Shown here: piece after piece, positions 51,933 through 60,597 of the stretch
Layout of the letters: each line of letters opens with the position of its first letter
Position numbering within the stretch: the stretch's first letter is position 1
Source: JAIBBD01 sp041390685
GTDB taxonomy: Bacteria > Chloroflexota > Dehalococcoidia > UBA2979
Reading direction: 5' to 3'
Assembly: GCA_041390685.1 (NCBI GenBank)
Contig: JAWKPL010000001.1
Coordinates: forward strand, 2,046,001-2,110,000
Length of the DNA stretch: 64,000 nt
Program-made: the position numbers and the translations under genes
Notes under the pieces: generated by a model
Databases searched by the model: none
Told to the model about the DNA's origin: nothing
The model's input: the letters and a program-made list of their open reading frames with translations, nothing else

Positions 51933-51953
51933 GAGGACGAGGGAGAGACGGCC

Positions 51954-52973
51954 ATGACCACGACCGAGTCCACGACCTCTCAGATGACCGGCGGCGCCGA
52001 GCGCAAGGGCCTCGTCGACGTCAACAACCTCAAGATGTACTTCCCGGTCACCGCCGGCGTCCTTGTCCAGCGCAAGGTCGCCGAGGTCAAAGCCGTTGAC
52101 GACGTGAGCTTCTTCGTCCGCAAGGGCGAGACGCTCGGCCTCGTCGGCGAGTCGGGCTGCGGCAAGTCCACCACCGGACGCGCCGTCCTTCAGCTCTACA
52201 AGCCCTCCGGCGGCTCCGTGAACTTCGACGGCACCGAGCTCACCACACTCAAGCCGAAGGACCTCCGACACTTCCGCCGCCGCATGCAGATGATCTTCCA
52301 GGATCCGTACTCGTCGTTGAACCCTCGTATGAACGTCCAGAGCATCATCGCGGAGCCGATGGTGATCCACGGCCTCCACAAGGGGAACGAGCGGCGCGAC
52401 CGTATCACCTACATCATGAACGCGGTCGGGCTCAACCCCTACTTCGCCAAGCGCTTCCCGCACGAGTTCTCCGGCGGCCAGCGCCAGCGTATCGGCATCG
52501 CCCGCGCGCTCGCCGTCGAGCCGGACTTCATCGTCGCTGACGAGCCCGTCTCCGCCCTTGACGTCTCCATCCAGGCACAGATCGTCAACCTGATGGAAGA
52601 CCTCCAGCAGGAGTTCAACCTCACGTACCTGTTCATCGCCCACGACCTCGCTGTCGTGCGGCACATCTCGGACCGCGTCGCCGTCATGTACCTCGGCAAG
52701 GTCATGGAGCTCGCGAACTCCACCGAGCTGTACGAGAACCCGCTCCACCCCTACACGAAGGCGCTGCTCTCGGCCATCCCCATCACCGACCCCGAGCTCG
52801 AGCGGACTCGCGAGCGGATCATCCTCACGGGCGACGTGCCGTCGCCCCTGCGCCCGCCTCCCGGCTGCGTCTTCAACACGCGCTGCCCGATCGCCATCGA
52901 GGAGTGCCGCGAGCGCGTCCCCGAGTGGCGCGAGGTCGTCCCCGAGCACTGGGTCGCCTGTCACCGCGTCTAG
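51954..52973 (+). CDS. Peptide ABC transporter ATP-binding protein, OppF/DppF type
   Basis: 339 residues. Starts with a Thr/Ser-rich lead, then LVDVNNLKMYFPVTAGVLVQ; Walker A GESGCGKSTTGRAVL, signature FSGGQRQRIGIARALA, Walker B FIVADEPVSALD, and the C-terminal motif PPGCVFNTRCPIA typical of the oligopeptide ATPase C-terminal extension. It forms a heterodimer with the upstream ATPase, whose stop is 21 bases away; GAGGGAGAG precedes the ATG. A strong terminator follows. Confidence 0.94.
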   Translation: MTTTESTTSQMTGGAERKGLVDVNNLKMYFPVTAGVLVQRKVAEVKAVDDVSFFVRKGETLGLVGESGCGKSTTGRAVLQLYKPSGGSVNFDGTELTTLKPKDLRHFRRRMQMIFQDPYSSLNPRMNVQSIIAEPMVIHGLHKGNERRDRITYIMNAVGLNPYFAKRFPHEFSGGQRQRIGIARALAVEPDFIVADEPVSALDVSIQAQIVNLMEDLQQEFNLTYLFIAHDLAVVRHISDRVAVMYLGKVMELANSTELYENPLHPYTKALLSAIPITDPELERTRERIILTGDVPSPLRPPPGCVFNTRCPIAIEECRERVPEWREVVPEHWVACHRV

Positions 52974-52998
52974 TTCAGCCTCGCCGAAACGCCCGAAG

Positions 52999-53026
52999 TC
53001 GCGCCCCCCGGGGCGCGATTTCGTTT
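52999..53026 (+). terminator. Intrinsic terminator after oppDF
   Basis: TCGCGCCC (52999-53006) pairs with GGGCGCGA (53011-53018) over CCCG, followed by TTTCGTTT. This is one of the few hairpins in the window with a U-rich tail. Confidence 0.8.
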
Positions 53027-53068
53027 CCCCGTCGAGCGCCCAGCGACGCACACCCGTAGGATGGATGA

Positions 53069-54886
53069 GTGCCCGACTCCCGTATCCGCAACTTCTCCAT
53101 CATCGCCCACATCGACCACGGGAAGTCGACCCTCGCCGATCGCATGCTCGAGTCGACGGGCGCCGTCGACGCGCGCGACATGCAGGAGCAGCTGCTCGAC
53201 TCCATGGACCTCGAGCGTGAGAAAGGCATCACCATCAAGGCGCAGGCGGTGCGCATGCCCTACACCGCCAGCGACGGCCAGCGGTACGAGCTGAACCTCA
53301 TCGACACCCCCGGTCACGTCGACTTCGGTTACGAGGTCTCCCGCGCCCTGGCCGCCTGCGAGGGCGCCGTCCTCGTCGTGGACGCCACCAAGGGCATCCA
53401 GGCGCAGACCCTGGCGAACGTCTACCAGGCGCTGGACCTCGACCTCACGCTCGTCCCCGTCGTCAACAAGGTCGACCTCCCCGCCGCCGAGCCGGAACGC
53501 GTCGCACAGGAGGTCATCGACGTCATCGGCTTCACGCCGGACGACGTGATCTTCGCCTCCGCTAAGAGCGGCCTGGGCATCCAGGACATCCTCGAGGCCG
53601 TCGTCGAGCGCATCCCGCCGCCGCAGGGCGACCCGGACGCGCCGCTGCGCGCCCTGGTCTTTGACTCAAAGTACGACGCCTACAAAGGCGTGATCGTCTA
53701 CGTCCGCGTCATCGACGGCACCATCGAGGCCGGCCGCCCGCTCCGCCTCATGCAGCAGAACACGCGCTTCGAGCCGATCGAGGTGGGCTGTTTCCGCCCC
53801 GCCATGGAAATCGTCGCATCGCTCGGTCCCGGTCAGGTCGGCTACGTCGCCACCGGCCTCAAGAGCGTCCACGACAGCCGCGTCGGCGACACCGTGACAT
53901 ACGAGCGCCACGGCGCCGAGGAGCCGCTGCCCGGCTACCGCCCCGCGAAGGCGATGGTGTTTGCCGGCATCTATCCCACCGACCCCAACCAGTACCCCGA
54001 CCTGCGTGACGCCCTCGAGCGCCTGAGCCTGAACGACGCCTCGCTGCAGTGGCAGCCCGAGTCCTCGGCCGCGCTCGGCTTCGGCTTCCGCTGCGGCTTC
54101 CTGGGCCTCCTGCACATGGAGATCATCCAGGAACGCCTCGAGCGCGAGTTCAATCTCGACCTCGTGGCAACCGCCCCCTCTGTCGAGTACGAGATCACGC
54201 GCACCGACGGCCGTGAGATCGTCATCGACAGTCCGGCCGACCTGCCCGTCCCGAACGAGATCGCGGAGATCCGCGAGCCGTGGATGCGCATCACCGTCGC
54301 TACCCCCTCGCGCTACCTCGGGCAGGTCATGCAGCTCGTACAGGACCGTCGAGGGCGCTTCGAGAAGCTCGAGTACCTCGACCGCGGCGGCGAGGAAGGC
54401 GACCAGCGCGTGCTCGCCGAGTATCTCGCGCCGCTCTCTGAGATCCTCGTCGACTTCTACGACCAGCTGAAGTCACGCACCCAGGGCTACGCCTCCCTGG
54501 ACTACCAGTTCCACGGCTACGTGCCGGCGCGCGTCGTGCGGCTCGATGTGCTCGTGAACGGCGACGCCGTGGACGCCCTCTCCACGATCGTCCCCGCCGA
54601 GAACGCCGCCGCGCAGGGCCGCAAGCTCATCTCCGCGCTCAAGGAGCTGATCCCGCGCCAGCTCTTCGACGTCGCTATTCAGGCCGCCGTCGGCGGACGC
54701 ATCGTGGCCCGCGAAACCGTCCGCGCCATGCGCAAGAACGTCCTCGCGAAGTGCTACGGCGGCGACGTCACCCGCAAGCGCAAGCTGCTCGAGGCTCAGA
54801 AGGCCGGCAAGAAGCGCATGAAGATGCTCGGCTCTGTCGAGGTGCCCCAGGAGGCCTTCATGGCCGTGCTTAAGCTGCGGGAGTAG
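53069..54886 (+). CDS. lepA: Elongation factor 4 (LepA)
   Basis: 605 residues from GTG (MPDSRIRNFSIIAHIDHGKS). GTPase motifs G1 AHIDHGKSTLADRM, G2/G3 LNLIDTPGHVDFGYEVSRAL, G4 VVNKVDLPAAEPERVA. The LepA-only C-terminal domain is present (VRAMRKNVLAKCYGGDVTRK, RKLLEAQKAGKKRMKMLG). It is a ribosomal GTPase affecting initiation and back-translocation. Its last 17 bases overlap the end of the convergent lipoprotein gene. Confidence 0.97.
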   Translation: MPDSRIRNFSIIAHIDHGKSTLADRMLESTGAVDARDMQEQLLDSMDLEREKGITIKAQAVRMPYTASDGQRYELNLIDTPGHVDFGYEVSRALAACEGAVLVVDATKGIQAQTLANVYQALDLDLTLVPVVNKVDLPAAEPERVAQEVIDVIGFTPDDVIFASAKSGLGIQDILEAVVERIPPPQGDPDAPLRALVFDSKYDAYKGVIVYVRVIDGTIEAGRPLRLMQQNTRFEPIEVGCFRPAMEIVASLGPGQVGYVATGLKSVHDSRVGDTVTYERHGAEEPLPGYRPAKAMVFAGIYPTDPNQYPDLRDALERLSLNDASLQWQPESSAALGFGFRCGFLGLLHMEIIQERLEREFNLDLVATAPSVEYEITRTDGREIVIDSPADLPVPNEIAEIREPWMRITVATPSRYLGQVMQLVQDRRGRFEKLEYLDRGGEEGDQRVLAEYLAPLSEILVDFYDQLKSRTQGYASLDYQFHGYVPARVVRLDVLVNGDAVDALSTIVPAENAAAQGRKLISALKELIPRQLFDVAIQAAVGGRIVARETVRAMRKNVLAKCYGGDVTRKRKLLEAQKAGKKRMKMLGSVEVPQEAFMAVLKLRE

Positions 54887-55433
54887 GCTCCGGCTGCTCC
54901 GGCTCCCCCGGGATCGGCGCGCGGCCGCACGCCTCTTGGCTCAGCAGCACGTCCACGAGGTCATCCGACAGCGAGACGGCGCTGGCCTGCACCTCCTGCG
55001 CCGCGCCGCGCGTCTCGAACTGCGCCTCCGCGTTTGCGACGGCAATCTGCTGCGCCGTCGTCGCCTTCTCGATCGCCGCGACCTGCGTCTCCACAGCCTT
55101 CGCGGTGTCCTTCGCCTGCTGCACCAGCGCCTTGTGGTACTCCTCCGCGCCCTCCGGCGGGTTCAGGCCCTCGAGGTCATCCGCCAGCTGTCGCGCCGCT
55201 GCCGCTTCGATGTCCCCGAGCCGCGCGGCCCGCTCTTTGCGCTCCCCGAGTTCGAGGGCCGTCGGGTCGAGGTCGTCGCGTGACTCGATGATGGCCGTCA
55301 GAAACGTCTGCTGGGCGGTGCACATACCCGTCGCCCATGCCGCCGGATCGCCCGGCTCATCCTCGCCACCGCACGCCACGATCGCCATCGCGACGATCGA
55401 GGCAATCAGCACACTGCGCAGCCGCCACTGCAT
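54870..55433 (-). CDS. Lipoprotein of unknown function
   Basis: 187 residues from MQWRLRSVLIASIVAMAIVA, lipobox IVACG. The mature part is helical and Ala/Glu-rich (LGDIEAAAARQLADDLEGLN, YHKALVQQAKDTAKAVETQV) with two cysteines far apart (GMCTAQQ and QEACGR), which could form a disulfide. It ends Pro/Glu-rich. The layout resembles other four-helix surface lipoproteins of Actinobacteria/Chloroflexota. I do not recognise a family. Its 3' end overlaps lepA. Confidence 0.7.
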   Translation of the reverse strand: MQWRLRSVLIASIVAMAIVACGGEDEPGDPAAWATGMCTAQQTFLTAIIESRDDLDPTALELGERKERAARLGDIEAAAARQLADDLEGLNPPEGAEEYHKALVQQAKDTAKAVETQVAAIEKATTAQQIAVANAEAQFETRGAAQEVQASAVSLSDDLVDVLLSQEACGRAPIPGEPEQPEPTPAA

Positions 55434-55562
55434 GGCTATCCCCCTGCCCTGCCGTGTTCGCGCCGTGATTGTGCCACCTCGCGCGGATCGACGGTATCCC
55501 CGCCGCCATCGACCCACCTCCGGGCTTGCTGCTACCGTACGTCCGGAATTGGAGGCGCGCGC

Positions 55563-56756
55563 TTGTCTGAGCAGGTTGTTTCCCCGCGCATCCGGGGCTT
55601 CATCGCGACCAACGCCCATCCCGACGGCTGTGCCGAGAACGTCCGCCGTCAGGCTGAGGTCGCCCGCACCCTCGAGGGCACCACCAACCGTTACCACAAC
55701 GTGCTGGTGATCGGCTCCAGCACTGGCTACGGCCTCGCGAGCCTGCTGTCCGCCAGCGTCGGCCTGGGCGCGAACGTCCTCGGTGTCTGCTTCGAGCGCG
55801 AGTCGACCGAGGACCGTACCGGCTCCGCCGGCTGGTACAACCTCGCCGAAGCGCATCGTCTGGCCCGCGAGGAGGGTCGGTTACTGCGCACCATCAACGG
55901 CGACGCCTTCTCGCACGCGGTGAAAGGGCAGGCGATCGCCGCCCTGCAGGCCGAGTTCGGGCCCCTGGACCTCATCGTCTACTCCCTGGCGGCGCCGCGG
56001 CGCCAGGACGCGGACAGCGACACGGTGTGGAGCAGCGTCCTCAAGCCCATCGGCGCCCCGTACGCCGGTAAGACCATCGACCTCCGCAACGACGCCGTGG
56101 TCGAGACCACCATCGACGCCGCCACCGACGAGGAGATCGAGGCCACCGTGAAGGTCATGGGGGGCGAGGACTGGGCGGCCTGGGTCCGCGCCCTCGCCGA
56201 CGCCGGCCTGCTCGCCGCCGGCTGCCGCACCGTCGCCTACTCCTACATCGGTCCCGAGGTCACCTACCCCATCTACCGCTCCGGCACGATCGGGACCGCT
56301 AAGGAGCATCTCGAGGCGACCGCCGCCTCACTCGACACGTTGCTCAGCGCGCGCTGCGGCGGCGCCGCCTGGGTCAGCATCAACAAGGCCGTCGTCACCC
56401 AGGCCTCGGCAGCCATCCCCGCGGTCGCGCTCTACATGAGCATCGCGTTCAAGCTGATGAAGCAGCGCGGCACCCACGAGGGGACGATCGAGCAGATCGT
56501 CCGCCTCTTCCGGGACCGCCTGAACCTCGAGGCGCCGCCAGTCGACGAGAAAGGTCGCATCCGCCTCGATGACTGGGAGATGCAGCCCGACCTCCAGGCC
56601 GAGATTGCCGGCATATGGGAGGCGATTACCACGGACACCCTGACCGAGGTCAGCGATTACGCCGGCTACAAGCGTGATTTCGAGCAACTTTTCGGCTTCT
56701 CCGTCCCCGTCGTTGATTACGCCGCGCCGACTGAGGTGCACCGCGCTCTCGAGTAG
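55563..56756 (+). CDS. fabV: Trans-2-enoyl-CoA/ACP reductase (FabV/TER family)
   Basis: 397 residues from TTG. Family hallmarks: RGFIATNAHPDGCAENVRRQ at the start, NADH-binding VIGSSTGYGLASLLSASVGL, YSLAAPRRQDADS, and the catalytic Tyr238-x8-Lys247 in YRSGTIGTAKEHL. The C-terminal domain contains EQLFGFSVPVVDYAAP. FabV is the triclosan-insensitive, large SDR enoyl reductase of type II fatty acid synthesis; TER enzymes reduce crotonyl-CoA. Which of the two is used cannot be read. No other fatty-acid gene is adjacent. Confidence 0.93.
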   Translation: MSEQVVSPRIRGFIATNAHPDGCAENVRRQAEVARTLEGTTNRYHNVLVIGSSTGYGLASLLSASVGLGANVLGVCFERESTEDRTGSAGWYNLAEAHRLAREEGRLLRTINGDAFSHAVKGQAIAALQAEFGPLDLIVYSLAAPRRQDADSDTVWSSVLKPIGAPYAGKTIDLRNDAVVETTIDAATDEEIEATVKVMGGEDWAAWVRALADAGLLAAGCRTVAYSYIGPEVTYPIYRSGTIGTAKEHLEATAASLDTLLSARCGGAAWVSINKAVVTQASAAIPAVALYMSIAFKLMKQRGTHEGTIEQIVRLFRDRLNLEAPPVDEKGRIRLDDWEMQPDLQAEIAGIWEAITTDTLTEVSDYAGYKRDFEQLFGFSVPVVDYAAPTEVHRALE

Positions 56757-56818
56757 CTGCGGCCCCGCGCCTGGCCTCCGCCGCGTCGAACGCGCGAGCG
56801 CCACGAAAGGAGCACGAA

Positions 56819-57895
56819 GTGACGAGCGACCCGGAACAGCAGGCGGCCGACCTCGTCGAGCGTCTGTTTGAAGACCTCCTCGGAACCATCACCACGTTCA
56901 GCGTCTTCCTCGGTGACCGCCTCGGCCTCTACCGCGCCCTCTCGGAGGGCGGCCCCGCGACACCGGCCGACCTCGCGGCCCGTGCCGGCATCCACGAGCG
57001 GTACGCACGCGAGTGGCTTGAGCAGCAGGCCGTGGACGGCATCCTCGAGGCATCCGAGGACGGCGACGCCGCTCGCCGCACGTACGCCCTCCCGCCCGGT
57101 CACGCTGAGGTCCTCACGAGCGTTGAGAGTCTGTCCTACTTCGCCCCCTTCGCCCGCCTGATTGCCGCGGCGGGCATCCAGGCGCCGCGCTTGCTTGAGG
57201 CGTACCGCACGGGCGGCGGCGTCTCGTGGGACGCCTTCGGGCCCGACATGCGCGAAGCCCAGGGCGATGCGAACCGCCCCATGTTCTTCCAGCAACTCGC
57301 GCACGACTACCTGGCGCAGGTGCCCGACCTCTACGAACGCCTGCGCTCCGATCAGGCGCGCATCGCGGACATCGGCTGCGGCATGGGATGGTCCTCCATC
57401 GCCTTCGCGCGGGCGTTCCCGCACGTGGCTGTCGACGGCTTCGACCTCGACGCACCCTCCATCGAGGCCGCTCGCCGCAACGCCGCCGACGCCGGCGTCG
57501 ACGACCGTGTCCGCTTCCACGAGGAGGATGCCGCCGAGGCTGGTGGTTCCTACGACCTGGTCGTCGCGTTCGAGTGCATCCACGACATGCCCAGACCCGT
57601 CGAGGTCCTCGCGACGATGCGGAGGCTCGCGGGGGACCGTGGCACGGTCATCGTCATGGACGAGCGCGTCGCCGAGGAGTTCAGCGCACCCGCCGATGCC
57701 ATCGAACGACTCATGTACGGCTACAGCATCCTCATCTGTCTGCCCGACTCCATGTCGCACTCACCGAGCGCCGCCACGGGCACGGTCATGCGCCCCGCGA
57801 CACTGCGCGGGTACGCCGTCGCCGCCGGCTTCACGGACATCGAGACCCTCCCCATCGAGAACGACTTCTTCCGCTTCTATCGCCTGCACCGCTGA
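56819..57895 (+). CDS. SAM-dependent methyltransferase with N-terminal winged helix
   Basis: 358 residues from GTG, with AAAGGAG upstream. The N-terminal part (VFLGDRLGLYRALSEGGPAT, PADLAARAGIHERYAREWLE, residues about 25-90) is a winged-helix dimerisation domain. The class I SAM fold has IADIGCGMGWSSIAFARAFP, VDGFDLDAPSIEAARR and VVAFECIHDMPRPVEVLATM. This resembles the mycobacterial Rv2258c group of small-molecule methyltransferases. The substrate is unknown. Confidence 0.85.
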   Translation: MTSDPEQQAADLVERLFEDLLGTITTFSVFLGDRLGLYRALSEGGPATPADLAARAGIHERYAREWLEQQAVDGILEASEDGDAARRTYALPPGHAEVLTSVESLSYFAPFARLIAAAGIQAPRLLEAYRTGGGVSWDAFGPDMREAQGDANRPMFFQQLAHDYLAQVPDLYERLRSDQARIADIGCGMGWSSIAFARAFPHVAVDGFDLDAPSIEAARRNAADAGVDDRVRFHEEDAAEAGGSYDLVVAFECIHDMPRPVEVLATMRRLAGDRGTVIVMDERVAEEFSAPADAIERLMYGYSILICLPDSMSHSPSAATGTVMRPATLRGYAVAAGFTDIETLPIENDFFRFYRLHR

Positions 57896-57922
57896 GCATC
57901 GCGCGGTCCGACGCGCGGGTGG

Positions 57923-59233
57923 CTACTCCCCGCTGAGGGTCACCACGCCGTCCGTCTCCAGCAGCAGTCGCCGCATCGATCCCAGCACGTCTGTCTCCGC
58001 GCCCGCGAACGCGGCCATCGCCGCCCGAAAGAGCTCTGGCGCAGTCAGCAGCGCGTAGCGCGACGCCTCGGAGGCCACGCGCAGCGCGTCGAGGTACGGG
58101 ACTGTGCGGTACTGCGGCGCCGTCGTCCGCTCACCGTTGACCAGCACCAGCCCGCGCTCCACCCGGCCCTCCGCCAGCGCGGCGTCGAGGCGGCCCCGCA
58201 GCCGGTAATGCGGCGCCATCCCGACGGTCCCCGACGCCCCCTCCACCTCGAGCAACAGGTCACCCTCGTCGCACCGCAGCACCACGTCGTCGCCGGGCCA
58301 CACGCGGAATCCCAGCAGCTCGAAGCACCGGATCGCCGCCGGCAGCAGCGCGTGCCGGCCTTCGCGCCACAGGACCTCGCGTACCCGACCGAGTTCGGCC
58401 GCCTCGCGCTCGGTCGCCTGCGCCTGCTCCTCCGCCAGTTGCGCGCGCTCCCGCGCGACCTCCGCCTTCAGCGCCAGCTCCGTAAGGCCGGGGACGGACT
58501 CCTGCTCCAGCCAGGGGGGAGCCCCCTCGCTCGCATCGGCGCGGCCCAGCTGGTCGCGCACCGCTTGCTCGATCGCGCCCCCGAGGACGTACGCCTGGTC
58601 CCCGCTGCGCCGCCGGGGCGTCGGCAGGAACACCACCGTGCCGCCGAGGACCGCGAACTCTGCGGCAGCCGGGTTGCCGCCTCCCGAGCGGGCGAATACG
58701 CGCCCGGCACCCGCGAACCCGGGCGCTGTCTCGTCGAACACCGCGCGGTACAGCAGGTCACCGCCCGCTGCATCGAGGAACCGCGCGAACGCGTGTCCAT
58801 GGTCGGTCGTCGCCACGACCGCGCCCTCGCCCCACTGGATCGCGGGTGGCCCCCAGGCAAGCCCGGCGGGAGCCGGGAGCAGCCAGTACCGGTCCGCCCC
58901 CGTGAACCCGATCACGTCCGGTAGCGTCGCCTGTGGGTACAGGAACACGACCACCACCCCGCCCCGCTCGAGGCACCGCGTCACCTCGGCACGCCGGCGA
59001 CGCAGCACCTCCGCCAGGCTCATCGAGGTCGGCGTCGTCGCCCCGTTCACCACCGGCTCGTCGCCGTAGGTCCGGAACTCCGCGGTCCCGTCCACCGCGT
59101 CGCCGATCGTCTCGAGGATGCCGCCCGGGTCCAGCACCACCGCCTCGTAGTCCGACATCGCGGGCGCGTTGAAGATCGTGTGGTTGTCGATCGTCGGATG
59201 CGCGAGAGGACGCCCGACCGAGAGGATGCGCAT
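57923..59233 (-). CDS. Unknown protein with a possible PD-(D/E)xK-like C-terminal domain
   Basis: 436 residues from MRILSVGRPLAHPTIDNHTI (GGAG eight bases upstream). Residues 1-240 form an alpha/beta region (YEAVVLDPGGI, RGGVVVVFLYPQATLPDVIG, FAVLGGTVVFLPTPRRRSGD) that may be a glutaminase/ThuA-like Rossmann fold. A coiled coil spans about 250-287. The C-terminal part (FELLGFRVW, then Asp325-x3-Glu329-x-Glu331 in DLLLEVEG, and RGLVLVNGERTTAPQYRTVP, YALLTAPELFRAAMAAF) has the strand order of restriction-endonuclease-like domains, with Glu where Lys is usual. I do not recognise a named family. Confidence 0.65.
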   Translation of the reverse strand: MRILSVGRPLAHPTIDNHTIFNAPAMSDYEAVVLDPGGILETIGDAVDGTAEFRTYGDEPVVNGATTPTSMSLAEVLRRRRAEVTRCLERGGVVVVFLYPQATLPDVIGFTGADRYWLLPAPAGLAWGPPAIQWGEGAVVATTDHGHAFARFLDAAGGDLLYRAVFDETAPGFAGAGRVFARSGGGNPAAAEFAVLGGTVVFLPTPRRRSGDQAYVLGGAIEQAVRDQLGRADASEGAPPWLEQESVPGLTELALKAEVARERAQLAEEQAQATEREAAELGRVREVLWREGRHALLPAAIRCFELLGFRVWPGDDVVLRCDEGDLLLEVEGASGTVGMAPHYRLRGRLDAALAEGRVERGLVLVNGERTTAPQYRTVPYLDALRVASEASRYALLTAPELFRAAMAAFAGAETDVLGSMRRLLLETDGVVTLSGE

Positions 59234-59380
59234 CGAGGCTGCTCCGTCCTGCCGCGTCATCTCCGCGCGACTCGAATGCGCATGCTACATCGAGGCTCGC
59301 CTTCGCTCCCGCTGGCCCGAGCGTCCGCCTTCTCGCCCCCGCTTTGACGCTCGCTTCGGCTCGCGCGTACGATCGAGGCG

Positions 59381-59643
59381 GTCGTGCTAGGTGGGGAGCT
59401 AGCGGTGCCCTGTACCCGCAATCCGCTCTAGCGGGGCTGAAGGCCCGTCTGAGGATCGGCACCTGGGGACTGCCACCGTTAAGCGGTGTTGAGAGCCTGG
59501 TCCTGCGCGGCGATGCCCGGCCAACCCCGTCAGGTCCGGAAGGAAGCAGCGGTACGTCGGTCGCATCGGGTGCCGCAGGGTCGCCGGGTTTGAGCTGGCT
59601 GACGGAGGCAAGCCCGTGGATCGTTTCGACGGCGGGGCACGAC
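59381..59643 (+). ncRNA. ffs: Signal recognition particle RNA, large (Gram-positive) type
   Basis: The 5' GTCGTGC (59381-59387) pairs with 3' GCACGAC (59637-59643). The Alu-domain opening GTGCTAGGTGGGGAGCTAGC, CCGCTCTAGC, the S-domain core GTCAGGTCCGGAAGGAAGCA and the return strand GGTGCCGCAGGG are all present in the Bacillus-like order. About 263 bases. It scaffolds Ffh for co-translational membrane targeting. It has no coding content and lies between the unknown minus-strand gene and rsmA. Confidence 0.95.
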
Positions 59644-59695
59644 CACATTCCGCATCTCTCTGTGCCTATCGAGCCCGTGCCCGTCGGGTCCACTC

Positions 59696-60589
59696 GTGAC
59701 GAGGCGCGCCGGCCGCTCGCAGCGGCCTGCCTTCGTGTCTCCCCCGGAGGCGCTGCGCCGGCTCGGTGTCACGCCGCGCAAGGCGCTCGGTCAGCATTTC
59801 CTCCTCGACCAGTTCATCCTCGGCGACATCGCTGACGCCTGCCTGCTGACCGCGGACGACACCGTCCTCGAGATCGGCGCCGGCCCCGGCGGCCTCACCG
59901 AGGAGCTCGCGCCCCGCGCTGGGCTTGTCGTCGCCGTCGAGCTCGACGAGGAGCTGGCCGCCCTCTCCCGGCGCCGCCTCGCCGGCCACCCGAATGTCTG
60001 CATCGTCGCCGCCGACGTCCTCGACTACACCCCGGCCGAGCTGCTCGCCGAGTGCGAGGCCGCGCCCCCCTATGTCGCCACGGGCAACCTTCCCTACTAC
60101 ATCACCCAGCCCGTTGTGCGGCGCCTCCTCGAGGCCGACCCCCCGCCGGAACGCATCGTCGTGCTCGTCCAGCGGGAGGTGGCCCGCCGCATGGTCGGCG
60201 GCCCCGGCCACGAGTCGCTGCTCTCGATGTCCATCAAGTGCTACGGCACGCCGCAGCCCCTGTTCGATGTCCCGCCGTCGGCATTCTGGCCGCCTCCGAA
60301 GGTGCAGTCGGCCGCCGTCCGCATCGAGCGCCTGCCCGCGCCGGCCCTCCCTCGCGAGCGCCTCCCGAAATTCTTCAACCTCCTCCGGGCCGGCTTCTCG
60401 GAGCCCCGCAAGCAGCTCCACAACGCGATCCGCAACTCCTTCGGCATGCCGGACGCCGCCGCCCGCGAGCTGCTGGATGCGGCGGGGATCGACGTGATGG
60501 CGCGCGCCCAGCACCTCGAACTCACCGACTGGCAACGCCTCTTCGACGTCGTCGAGGTCCGCCACCCCCGTGCGCTGAACCTGGACTAG
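59696..60589 (+). CDS. rsmA: 16S rRNA dimethyladenosine transferase RsmA (KsgA)
   Basis: 297 residues from GTG. KsgA motifs: RKALGQHFLLDQFILGDIAD, VLEIGAGPGGLTEELAPRAG, VVAVELDEELAALSRRRLAG, the catalytic GNLPYYITQPVVRRLLE, VQREVARRMVGGPGHESLL and FWPPPKVQSAAVRIE. It dimethylates two adjacent adenines in helix 45 of 16S rRNA. ispE follows nine bases later, the frequent rsmA-ispE pairing. Confidence 0.96.
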   Translation: MTRRAGRSQRPAFVSPPEALRRLGVTPRKALGQHFLLDQFILGDIADACLLTADDTVLEIGAGPGGLTEELAPRAGLVVAVELDEELAALSRRRLAGHPNVCIVAADVLDYTPAELLAECEAAPPYVATGNLPYYITQPVVRRLLEADPPPERIVVLVQREVARRMVGGPGHESLLSMSIKCYGTPQPLFDVPPSAFWPPPKVQSAAVRIERLPAPALPRERLPKFFNLLRAGFSEPRKQLHNAIRNSFGMPDAAARELLDAAGIDVMARAQHLELTDWQRLFDVVEVRHPRALNLD

Positions 60590-60597
60590 GCGTCGCC

